Assembly (NCBI GenBank): GCA_002205965.3
Contig: NADL03000065.1
Coordinates: 310,001-374,000 of the forward strand
DNA length: 64,000 nt
From: Kappaphycus alvarezii
Lineage: Eukaryota > Rhodophyta > Florideophyceae > Gigartinales > Solieriaceae
Direction: 5' to 3'
In this document: one piece after another, positions 53,861-64,000 of the stretch
Numbering within the stretch: the stretch's first letter is position 1
Layout of the letters: the number at the start of each line of letters is the position of its first letter
The notes under the pieces: model-generated
What the model was told of the DNA's origin: nothing
The model's input: the letters and a program-made list of their open reading frames with translations, nothing else
Databases searched by the model: none
Made by a program: the position numbers and the translations under genes

Positions 53861-56749
53861 GCTTTTTACTGTTTTTTCGGCGTCTGGTCGACGAATGTGA
53901 CTCGCTTTAGGTTGAACATGTGATGATCTTCTAGGCTTCCAAGATTCATCTTATTGTTCAAAGCCCTGAAAATTATAAATGTTCCTCTTTGTTAGGGCGT
54001 CGGCAAGGTTGTACTTCCCAGGGATCCATTTCATGATGGTTATCTCCTTTTTCACAGTAATCACGAAGGATTGCAACAGCTGGAGGTAGGCAGTAATCTA
54101 TTCCTACATGTAGAGTAGTGATTGTGAAATACAATCCTTTGCAGTCCAAAGAGAGCACAAATGGCAATTTCTTTTCGTCGCGAAAGAATTGATTGAGGTC
54201 TGCGGCCATGAGTGAACTTCTGTCTGCGGAAGTTGCGACTGCGAGAATTTTGACCCAATAGATGAGAAGGACTCTGTGCTGCCTACCACTATACCAATCG
54301 AGAACATGGTATACATTTCTTCCGCCCGCTGGCAGATAAAATCCTGAAACGTATCCTTTCTGGCCGAATGCGGACTCCTTTGTGCTTGCGTCGGAGAGGG
54401 ACGAGTAGAAAATATCCTCAATTCCATTCGGTTCTGCATAGGTGAAGGAGGCCTTGAGACAGCGCAATTCACTGAGTACCTTGTTCGCTGTAACTAGATC
54501 AGAAACCTGCAACCTAGAAACTTTCTATTGAAGACAGCTTGCTGCGAAGGAGTTCTGTGGCATGACCCCATGTCCAAGGAAGTTCAGAGAGCATCTGAGG
54601 CTTTTGAACGCAATGACTTGCCCCGGTGGGCAAGGATGGAGTTGCTGCTTAAGGATTTCACGTGAAAGATGGATCGGATGCATCTGCGCGAAGTACTCCT
54701 CCAAGGAGACAGTAATGATGAAGTCGGATGAATGCATGATGTGCAATCTGTTGAATACGATTGGTTTGTCAATATTGAAATCTCCTGCCATGAAATTTGA
54801 TGTAACGGCATCCCGAAAGGAATAGATCTCGGTTCGCGTGTCAGAAATAAGCATGTCGTCTACGACTTTAGCAACCAAGAGCACGATATCCTCAGACTTG
54901 TTCCATCTAACGAATATTTGATGCAAACCAGGTACGGGAAAATTCCTAGGAAATTGAAGAGTGCCTCTATTGCCAGCTGTCATAACCTTCCTGTTCAGTT
55001 ATGCCGTATAATAGTTTTAACAAACGCCAAACATTCGGGGGCTGAGGACCAACTTTTGGGCGGGCGCGCGTAGATAGGATGACTGCGAACTGGCTCTCCT
55101 GATTGTAGATATGCGCTCTTAATATCCATTGAAGATATGTTGAGTCCATTAATTACGGCAAAAGAGACGAGTGTTCGAATAGCTGGGAACTAGGCCGAAA
55201 TGGGTCTTTGCAGACCAAATCTGTATCTTGGTTCCTTTTTGGACCAACCTGCAATTCAAATTCAGCTTTCCCAGTTCTGTGGTGTCCTTTACTTGATAAA
55301 AATGGTGGAATCCTATGACATTGTATCCCGGAGGTAGTCTTCTTACATTCAATTCTTCGTATGCTCTTTCCTATTTTGTTCCTTCGTTATTGATAGACTT
55401 GGCAATTAGCCACCGTGGGACCTATTCAAGTTCGGACTCGGGAACAGGAGATGGTCCAATCGCAGAGCTGATGTCCGGAAAAGTTGCTGCTCGCAAGATT
55501 AAAGCCTGTACTTGGTCGTTGCCTTGCAAATAGGGACTCTAACTACATCTCTTTCCGGCCTAGGAGTTTCGTGAGGTGTGTGAAGTGATTTTTTGGAATA
55601 GCGCTGTTCCTTCTCCTGCGAAAGGAAAGATATCAGCTGGTTTATCGATTCTCTTCCAATTTCAATGACAGGAGCGTTGAACTTATGCGGTTTGAGGTTT
55701 GAAGAAGTGCGATGGAGGCAGGATGGGAAGCACACTCGTCGGCGTCGCTGTTGAATAAGAAGTCTACAAAACTGGTCTTTTTCAAAATCAGCCATTTCCA
55801 CGCCATTCTCACTGTTCTTTCTGTCCATCTTTTTCATGTATCGGTCAAAGACATGTTGTTTATCAGTTTTCACTGCAGGTAATTCATCTGACCCTCTGTT
55901 GGGACTCCCATCTATCTACGGCGCGGGTAGCTCCTTCGACCCAGTATCGGTCAAGTTTGTTGAACTAGTCAATTCCACCCCAATGGTGCATGACTCCCAT
56001 ACTGGTGATCCACGTTCTTGCGTTTACCTCTGAATCGTCCGAAAAGGTCAATGTTTTGCAAGATAATGTGGTTATCGTGTATCTGGACTACCCTCCAGGC
56101 GCATCCTCGGTGCTAATAAGGCCTTGAGTTTCATCTGCAGTATTTTCATTTGATGCTTGTATCTCCTCCGTGTTAATCTTCTAATAGACTCGGGGATTCG
56201 ACAGATAGATCTCCTCCATTCTCTCCTTCTTTATCCAAAAGGGAGGAGAATGTTGGAAACAGGTATCCTGCTTCATCCAACTCCTTAAGCAGGGGAGCCT
56301 TGAGTACGGGGCATGTGTCTTCGTACGCCGAAATCGCACAGGCTGGCCTTTATGGTCCTTGTGCGTGGACCATAGAGGTACTTGTGCCTAGAGATACAAA
56401 TCATTTAAGGTTTTGTACTCCCGACATAGCCAAGTTCCCAGTGCCCACGGCCGCTCTTCTCTCCACGCTTAAAGAAGTAAACTTCGTTGTCACGATTCAA
56501 CTTCTTGAGTGTGTCGATTTTTGGGATCTTCATCCTCCGAAATCGAGCTATAACGCGCCGAACTATTTGTTTCTTGTGAGCCTCTATCAATTCCGCAGTT
56601 GTCTGCATCCTCGGGAGATTATTGATGCAAGGCGTATATTCTCGCTCAAGTTCAATGTACTGCAATTGGCTCTTCTACTGCACCACCACCGGCCGGGCTG
56701 ATTTTAGGGATCTTTTTGTGATTCAATTCTTTATCTATGCTGGCGCACT

Positions 56750-57652
56750 TCTACCAGCAGGACTGTACTGTACAGTAGGAAAATTTTCGATTATCGCCCA
56801 CCCCCGTTCTTGGTACTGTATGATCACCCGTGAGGGCGTGAGGGCTTGCAATTCGGACCACTCGGCCCCCGACTTGGACCTGATATTTTCGCAGGTGAAA
56901 GGCACCTATTGGGCCAAGTGTAGACTTTTCTTATCTCTAACTTGGGTCTCCAGAACTTGGCTGACACTTGCTTTACTTACCCCGCCGTCGTAGATAGACC
57001 CAGCCTAGCTAGCTAGTATTTATATCTACCTTGCCAATAGGGACCCATAATAAACAGCCACACCGGTGTTGGCTCTGAACTTGACTCCCAACTTCCGCGT
57101 TTGCAGCAGCCTTGCCAATGGAAACTTTGGCTATAGTCTTGATTATCCCCTCGTTTTACCCTTTTATTTCCCCCTTCCTATCCAATATTCTCTACCAGTT
57201 TCATTTTTTGGTAATATTTACTCAAACTTTTCGCACCGGACTCTGGCGTCTATAAACAAATAGTAACTTCAAGGTTGTAGTTGAGGACAACACCCTTATC
57301 TAAAAATGAGTTATTCATGACTCACTTCTACATCTTTTGTGACCAACATTGCACCCCTGGTGTCAACGGTTCTTTGCTCCCGATTCTTATCAAGGTTCTA
57401 GCATTCCGCGGATCGCGGTCCAGCCTTACAAACCGGAGTAAAGGTATACTGTCCGACCGTCCAAGAAATCAACCCCGCCCTACCACCCCACCTTCTCCTC
57501 GCCGTCGGCGAGATGTGCTACTGCATCTCAGGGTGCTTAAAGAGAAAAAGGGACAGCAAATCCCCTGTGCGTCTTTGTACGTGTGTTGTTTTTCTCATTG
57601 CCTGACGGGATTCCGTACCCAAACGAGAACAGCTGCGCACAGAGCATTGCAC
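56750..57652 (+). repeat. 0.9 kb LTR-like repeat, copy 2, inserted in Copia-2
   Basis: Inverted relative to copy 1 (23485-24387) and of almost the same length. It starts near GACTGTACTGTACAGTAGG and ends near GAACAGCTGCGCACAGAGC. Both copies sit inside the integrase region of a Copia relic, so they are either insertions at similar sites or a segment that two Copia lineages share. Confidence 0.65.
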
Positions 57653-60600
57653 CAAATTCAATACTGCTGACAAGTCTGCCGTCGTACATGATAATACTCA
57701 AGTACGTTGCCCTTGTAAGGGTTTCTTGAGAAGAGATCAACGTTCCTCTTCTCATCGAGAAGTTCTCCGCATCCCTCAACAAGCGAGGGAAAACGAGCCT
57801 TACAATGGCGTTCTTTTGCTCTAGAACCCCTAACTAGTTTTTTCTAAGAGCTGAACGGGGTTAAAAGCTTGTACCGAAGTACGAAAGTGCCCTCGTGAAG
57901 GGCCTTTTGAAGAACTTGATTGCGGCAGCCACAGTGTCAGGTGGTCCATACATGTTGATACAGTGAAGCTCGAAAACTCTGGCAGCATCAGCCAGCTCTC
58001 TGGATTTCATTACATGTGTTGCGTAATATGAAGTATAAACGTAGAGCACATGAAGGATAAGGATATTTTTCAGCTCGGAGATAAAGAAGAAATATACTTG
58101 AATATTATCGCTGAAGTTGATGGAGATTCGATTGAACGACACTTTCTTCGATCTCTTTGGTTGACCGAACTCCTTGCAGGATGTGCACCTGTCATAGGTA
58201 GATTTCAGTGCCTGAAGGAGGATAGGGATAAACAATTCTTGTCTCCAGTGTGAAGATGGGAGTATACATGCAGCCGGTTCGCGAATCTCCTGGCAGTCTT
58301 TCGGTCTGAGAGCTCCTTCATTGAAATGCCATCGTTCTTATTCAGAGATATGAGTGACCTTATGGCAACGAAGAAACTCTTGAAGGACGAAAATGTTGAC
58401 GGAACTGCCATCAAGTAGGTTATTACCACTATGTCGTGAGTCTTCGAAACTGACTCATTGTATAAAGGAAGCCAAAGTTCTCTTTTTGATATGTAATTCA
58501 CACCGGGGGGAACCAGAATTATATTCTCAGGTCAAAAGCGTACATATTTGTGCTCTATCTCGCTACCCAAAAACAGAAGTAAATCACCGGGTACAACGAA
58601 GAATGGGATGAGTGCTTGAGTCCCGATGAGGTCTGTGATTGATAATACCAAAATTACTATCGTAACTTGGGGATTGGCACACTCCTTTCCATATACCTGT
58701 ATGAATGCTTGAAAATTCAGATGTTTCATCTAGAACGGAATTCTCATAACTTGGCAAAGGCCTTTACAATATCCACACCACCAACGCCGTCCAAGATTGG
58801 GTTATTGTCTTCCTGCCCCACAACGACACCCGACTTTTCCTTCGTTCCGCTTGTAAGGCTTATCTACCTCTGGGGCGATTGAAGCGATGCCGAAAACCTT
58901 GGCCTGATTTCTTGCTCCTGTACTTTGATCCATTTTTGTTGGTTTCTTGCATGATACGGAGCCTTTTTGTTGAAAAAATTGGGTTTGGACATTCAGGATT
59001 ACCTTTCCGATGCCACTTTTGTCGGCAATCGAGGTATGAGTCACCATCGACTAGAGCAGCACTTCTGATTCCGTATTTGTTGGTGACTTGTAGCTCTTGA
59101 CTTCCTTATCTGTAATCCATTGCACCGAAACAGACCTAGAACGGTTAAGCTCCCTATTGCGTAAAGAAATGACTACAAGGTGTTCGACGCGGCTCTCTCT
59201 TTATTCCCTCTGCTGGGCAGTGGCTTAAGAGTAGTGAGAACTGAGGTGGTAGAGGCTTCGCCAGTTATTTTCTGGTAACGGATGGGGTGCAGTTGATGTT
59301 CGTTTTCTAATTTCTGTGGGAGACTGTAATTGGGCGTTGGCAAGGTAGGGTGATGGATTCCCGTTGCAGTTGGATAAGTTGGTTTTCTTGAGTATGGATT
59401 CGATGTCGGCTGGTTGGGCGAGATGGAAGCTACAGTTGGGTAGTTAGCGGAAGCACCAAACTAGGAATTTGCTTAGGGGTCTGAGTGGTTTCCCTTTGTA
59501 CTTCTTTCTCAGCTGGTCATAGATTGTGACTTGCGGAGGTTGTCGGTGAGATAAAAAGAAAAGCGAAGAACAAAGGAGTAGGAGGTGGAGCGGGATAATA
59601 TGAACAGGTATGCATCGGATTGTGTGAAATTTATGGAGAGGAGATATTCTGCGTTTCTTGTCAGGTACATAAAGAAGGCCTATTTTGTGCCGTAGAGGTT
59701 ACCGAAGAGAATGACTGCTTTGCGGGGGAGCTTGTGTGTGCCAGAGAATCGGGGTAGTTGTCGCACGTGCACTGTGGAAGTTTGGGTGAATTTTCCATGA
59801 AGACAGACTGCCTCTATGTCGAAGTGTTCCACCCGCATCTTTTAGGCAGATACAGTTGCCAACAGTAGTCGGATGGATGACCTGTCGGCCATGTATGTTG
59901 TTGTTTTGTCGGGGTCGCAGTGTATGTGGGGTAGCATTTTGACTTCTCGGACGACGCATCTCGCTTTGTAGCGCGCGATAGTTTCGTGATGGTTTAGTGT
60001 TGGTTTTTCTTTATCTGTACCCCATTTTAAGCGGGATTATGGTTGTTCCCGGGCTTGAAAGTTCGCAAAGCCTGGATTCGTGGGTTTGTGATTTGCGGGC
60101 GTTTGTGTGGGCGGCAACGGGGGAGGGCAGCGTTGGGGGAATTTTAGCTTGAGTTTTTTTGTGCTTTGCGAGCCGTGACGGTTTCTTGAGTTGTAGTGCG
60201 CCTCTCTTGCGTAGATGGATAGCCGGTATCGTGCGGGCTGTGAGAGCAGTAGAGTGAGTAGGCTTGTCCAAGTTTTAGACCTCGTTATGGAGTGTTTCTG
60301 TTCCTATGATTGGAGGAAGGTGATTGCGGAAGTGATTGAGGATGAACGCTTGTTGAGGGGTAAATGTCACCTCACCGAATAGCTTTGAGATGTCGTGGAC
60401 TGACAGGAGTTCTTTGGGAGAGAAGGGTTGGACACAGCCGGTAGTATGAGTGGAAAGCCGTTGTATGTCGTGATCTGCTTGCGTCCGAAGTGGGTGGCGA
60501 GGGTGGAGCTGTCATTTGCGGTTTGTGCAGGGATAGGTTCCCGAAGGGCGATCATGTTATTGGCGGTGTTTGAGATATGTGATGGGTGTGCCCCGGAGTC

Positions 60601-61683
60601 CAGTGCGTACATTCTCTCTGCTTGGTGGTTTGGGCTTCCTGCTCGAATAAATGTGGGTCAGATGCTGGGATGGGGTGTTTGTGGTATGCTGAGATTGGTC
60701 CTGCATGGTTTGCTTCGAAAGTTTGGAGGCGATGCTGTCCTTTGCCTCTACGTCGCGGAGCGTAGGGTAGTAGAGGAGGAGCTTATTTATAGGGGTTGAA
60801 TGGGAAGGTCGGCGGTGCCTGGTATTGGAGGTTGGGTAGGTTGCCAAAGCTTTGATGGGGGTAATGGGTAGGGGTTGGCCCTGGGCCGTATGTGATGGAC
60901 CAGGCAGAACAGTGCTGGTGGTTCCCACAACGTTGCCTGTCAGGCACTCGTCCTCGGTTTTGGCCACGATGGCGGTGGTGGGGTACCGGCTCCGAGTGTG
61001 GCGCTTGAGGTGTGGATCTGGAGGTCCCTTGCCGGGAAGGCGTAGATTGTGCGAGTTTTGCCTTCATGACTGGATGCTTTTCAGGTGCTGCTCGATGTCG
61101 TGGATGAAGGCGTCTTTAGTTCCGTTGTTGGCCCACAATTTAATCACGGGAGAGTAGTCTGTGTTATGTTGCATGCCATCGATGATGGCTTAGACGGTAA
61201 TTAGTTCGTCATGGTTGATGTGCGGAACCACAGCCAGTCTCATGCGCTTTCTTATTGCCTGGTGTTGGGTTATGTATTCTTCGACTGACATATTCGTGGT
61301 GGGAGTCGTGGCTACAGCTTCTTAGCGTAGTAGGGAGTGCTTGGTGGCTGATCCTGATGTGAAAACTTTCGTGATTTGGTGGATCAGCTGGCGGGGTTGT
61401 GTCTCCTGTGTAAGTTCAAGGCGTGACTGGAATCCTTTCGGAGACTGTTGAGTACTGCCAGTCGGAGTAGCCAATAGTCCGTGTGGAATTTTTTAAAGCC
61501 TGGTTGTGTGGGTTTGTAGGATTGTCGGTGTCGGCTGAAAGGTACGAAAGGTCGTTGATGAATATAATGTACGTAAGGGCTAGGTGCCAAAGTTTAAAGT
61601 TCGAACCATTTGCTTCTAGATCCAGAAGTGTTCCTTAGGGTGAACGTTAGGTAATCGGAGAGGATTCTATTGTTTTTAGGGCC

Positions 61684-61825
61684 TGTTTTCGACGCTGCTG
61701 GGCAGGCGCTTTGTATTGGTGTTGTCGACGCTGCTCTCGACACTGCTGAGTGGAGGCGTGACATTCGTTTGGCACTGATCTCGACACTGCTGGGCGGATG
61801 CGTGGTATTGATGTTCTCGACTCTG
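61684..61825 (+). repeat. Tandem repeat of about 36-45 bases
   Basis: Units begin TCGACRCTGCTG and continue with a G-rich half, GGCGGATGCGTG or close, then T/G-rich spacer. Three to four imperfect units are seen, within the gag-side end of the Copia-2 relic. Confidence 0.55.
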
Positions 61826-62089
61826 GTATGTGAAGGGGTGTTGTGACTTGTTGCCGCTATGAGTGTAAGTCTCGCTCCGTTGCGCGAGCGATGGAAAGGC
61901 TTCTCGAAATGTGGCTGTGGGTCTCCTGCGTCGGCGGGAGCTGGGATAGGCGGAAGTGATAATTGTGGGGGGTTTGATCGGTTGGTGTGGTTGGTGCTGG
62001 ACCCATAACCTGTGGTGAAGACCCATAGTTCTCTCCTTGCGGTCGAGGCGTCGCCGTCGAGAGGTTGGTTTAATATTGGCTGTGGCTAT

Positions 62090-62600
62090 TACAGTACTGT
62101 AATGGGTGAAGAGAGGCAAGACACGTAGAACCCCGCCGGCGGCGGCAGAACTGTACAGTTCGGCAGATTAGCGGTTATTGTCGAATAAAATTGTGCCAAA
62201 CCATCAAAATTTCTTCGACAAAACTGTTACAGTACTCGTGAGTGTTGACCTGCACCAATTCTAGGTATGCACAACCCGCGACAAATTACAATACTGTACT
62301 GTTTTGGACGATGTGGTTGAATATTGTGCAACACTGTACATACAGTACAAGAAGTTTAATGCGTTCAGTATCTACAATACTGTACGACGGCATGGTACTA
62401 CATCCCGCCGTAATTATTACAATTATCATTTGGCCTCTTGCAAGTGTTCACAGTATCTTGTAAAGGTACAGTAGAATACAGTACTGTACAGTACACTGTG
62501 CAATAGAGTTGAATCAGCTGACGCAGCATCAACCCGAAAAATGTGGGTTTACATTATACTGCAAGAATCTCTACAAAACTACAATAAACCGTACTGTACT
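62090..62600. promoter_or_regulatory. Largest palindrome cluster, upstream of the Ski2-like helicase
   Basis: At least seven copies or half-copies: 62092 (TACAGTACTGTAATGG), 62150 (AACTGTACAGTTCGG), 62229 (TACAGTACTCG), 62293 (ATACTGTACTG), 62334 (ACTGTACATACAGTACAAG), 62377 (ATACTGTACGACGG) and 62466-62501 (ACAGTACTGTACAGTACACT and flanks). The right edge lies about 370 bases before the helicase start. The 49-base direct repeat (62159-62208) lies inside this stretch. Confidence 0.5.
62159..62208 (+). repeat. Short direct repeat, right copy
   Basis: Partner of 52274-52322, with the shared core AATAAAATT and TGCCAAACCATCAAA. Same orientation, 9.9 kb apart. Confidence 0.45.
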
Positions 62601-62969
62601 TTTCTGTATACCTGTATCTTGTACTCCCCTTTTTATTGAATAAATAAAAGAATTGTACTAAATAAAAAGGATTAACTATTTTGTCATTCTTGAAAAGTGA
62701 ATTCTTAGTTACTACCGTCGGATACTGCCACGCAGATATCAATCGGCCGGGTTTAAGAGATCCGTATGTTCAAGCTCCACGTCTGCCGACGATTTCAACA
62801 ACACCTACATCCGATCGATAGACTAGTCTTTGCACTCTGACATCCCTCATCCATTTGGACGTATAAAGCTCAACAACACCCGCCGTTTTCAATCGGCAAC
62901 CGCATTTAGTCAGTCACTCGCATGTTGTTCCCATTCACGATCAAACTATCCTTCCTATCTTCAATTCTA

Positions 62970-64000
62970 ATGGACGGAGAAGAGAAGATGCGCGAGCAAA
63001 GCGCATGATGTTGCAGAGGGCAGCTTCTTTGATGGCAAGGGACAAACAAGTGATCGGCCAAGATTCGACCACCGAACAGAACCCGGATACTTCCAACGTC
63101 GACGGTCACGCTTCTCACTGACAACACTGCCAAAACAAACGTCATTCTCCACAGTCTGATCAGGACGTTGAAGTCCAGGTATCTGCATCACAGGTCGATG
63201 TGCGATCTCGTCTGCACAGGCAGTTCGAAGGAAGCTTATACTGTCACCAGCGGCTCAAGTCATCAAGGGAACATGAGCGCATACAGTGACCCCATATGCC
63301 TCCAGGACGCTTGAAACAAAGACGGATAAGCAGTTACTCGAAAAACCTGATCACAAAGGGGTAGAGGGACAGCCCCACAGAGGGGAACGCCAGGAAATGC
63401 AAAGGGGGCTGAAGAGAGGGTGGCCAATGGGAGAAGAGGAAGAGGAAACCAAGGTGGGCAAAATAGAGATCAGATGAGACATGGAAGAAATTCGTATGCG
63501 AAACAACCAGCAGAAATCCACCTGAGATGATGTCGTGGGAGGTAGTTGAGCGCGATCCAGAATTGGATGGAGGGACGCCCCAAATCGTCCAGATTGCAAC
63601 CTTTGGAACCTTTGGAGTGGCGGAGGGGCAATTAAAGAAAAGGAAGATAACACCCGCGCCTCGACCAGTTGATTGCGTTAAACAAAGAAATGGATCTAAC
63701 AGAGAAGCGTTTTGAGAATGGAGGTGCTGGAGCAAGAGTTGGAATGAGTCGCTTGCAGGGTAAGGAGAAGAACGAATGGGCCTTTTTGGATGAGAGTGAC
63801 GTTTCGACTTTTGAGGACCAGATTCAAGAGCCTGCTATGACCTTCCAGTTTGAGCTTGATGACTTTCAGAAGAGAGCCATTTTGCAGGTAGAGAAGCAGA
63901 ACAGTGTCTTTGTCGCAGCCACACGAGCGCTGGGAAGACTGTAATGCGGAATATGCAATTGCCCTTGCGGCAATGAATGGGCATAAGGCGTTTTACACTT
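62970..64000 (+). CDS. Ski2/Mtr4-like DExH RNA helicase, N-terminal part, runs off window
   Basis: The well-supported part begins near 63500: MMSWEVVERDPELDGGTPQI, VQIATFGTFGVAEGQLKKR, then LIALNKEMDLTEKRFENGG, KNEWAFLDESDVSTFEDQI and AMTFQFELDDFQKRAILQVE, then SVFVAA followed, after a slip near 63920, by TSAGKT (the Walker A lysine motif) and AIALAAMNGHKAFYT at the very end. The order (W-V, acidic linker, FELDDFQK, AHTSAGKT) is that of Ski2, the exosome-linked helicase of cytoplasmic mRNA decay; Mtr4 is the alternative. The ATG at 62970 (MDGEEKMREQSA) is a guess; coding between 62970 and 63500 is disturbed by slips. Confidence 0.78.

Larger units (their letters stand above)
53940..62110 (-). 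mobile_element. Copia LTR-retrotransposon relic (Copia-2), minus strand, heavily decayed
   Basis: Reading leftward: a gag-like region (about 62000-60900), a protease with its DSGA core (about 60600), poorly preserved sequence (60360-58500), integrase (about 58500-57680), the inserted 0.9 kb repeat (56750-57652), reverse transcriptase (about 55500-54500) and RNase H (54512-53973). Clear LTRs were not found. The parts belong to Copia but to a different lineage from Copia-1. It is broken throughout (well over ten breaks). The wide protease-to-integrase distance leaves open that two relics overlap here. Confidence 0.6.

Noticed and set aside
29719-62600. Palindrome clusters as a CRISPR array or telomere repeat
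   Set aside because: There are no unique spacers of fixed length, no cas genes, and the units are scattered through gene gaps rather than in one terminal array.
3-64000. Programmed ribosomal frameshifting as the cause of the many slips
   Set aside because: Slips occur in both directions, in many unrelated housekeeping genes and often in plain homopolymers without slippery-site context; consensus error is simpler.
1-64000. tRNA, rRNA or snRNA genes
   Set aside because: I looked for T-arm boxes and conserved rRNA or snRNA segments and found none that could be supported by eye. A covariance-model scan would settle it.

Overview
This window looks like nuclear DNA of a photosynthetic eukaryote with a primary plastid, most probably a unicellular or simple red alga. 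The reasons are: nuclear genes for plastid proteins (the Mg-chelatase D subunit, uroporphyrinogen decarboxylase, a TIC22-type import factor, a TerC-type membrane protein); leaders that look like simple transit peptides with an early phenylalanine and no signal peptide in front; few short GT-AG introns; spliceosome, Mediator and mitochondrial complex I genes; and Copia, LINE and mariner relics. The lineage is inferred, not proven.

Layout. Positions 1-10.6 kb are a gene-dense arm: a 5'-cut BACK/MATH gene, NDUFB3, RPL30 (one intron), a small unknown gene, NOC2, SDS22 and a 2OG-Fe(II) oxygenase with one intron. Positions 10.9-18.2 kb are a long-TIR Tc1/mariner element split by a LINE whose 5' part is inverted against its reverse-transcriptase part. 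Positions 18.2-29.7 kb are AT-rich and gene-poor and hold a Copia fossil with recognisable LTRs and target duplication, into which a 0.9 kb LTR-like repeat has inserted. Positions 29.9-51.3 kb are a second gene-dense arm: HPRT, TIC22, mitochondrial uS14, MED4, PRP31, syntaxin-18, TerC, CHLD, an RlmH-type methyltransferase, a glycosyltransferase and HEME, with four genes I cannot name. Positions 52-62 kb hold a second, more decayed Copia relic on the minus strand, carrying another copy of the 0.9 kb repeat. From 63 kb a Ski2-like DExH helicase begins and runs off the end.

Two signals run through the whole window. First, nearly every conserved host gene changes frame several times while its amino-acid conservation continues across the breaks; several breaks sit in short homopolymers. 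This looks like consensus indel error in the assembly rather than gene death. Second, a short palindrome, TACTGTACAGTA and close variants, occurs in clusters in the gaps upstream of host genes and near the ends of mobile elements. It is the most interesting unexplained signal here.

Functionally, CHLD and HEME are two steps of tetrapyrrole synthesis within 9 kb of each other, close to TIC22 and TerC; uS14m, NDUFB3 and possibly RlmH serve organelles; RPL30 and NOC2 serve ribosomes; PRP31, MED4 and the Ski2-like helicase act in splicing, transcription and RNA decay.
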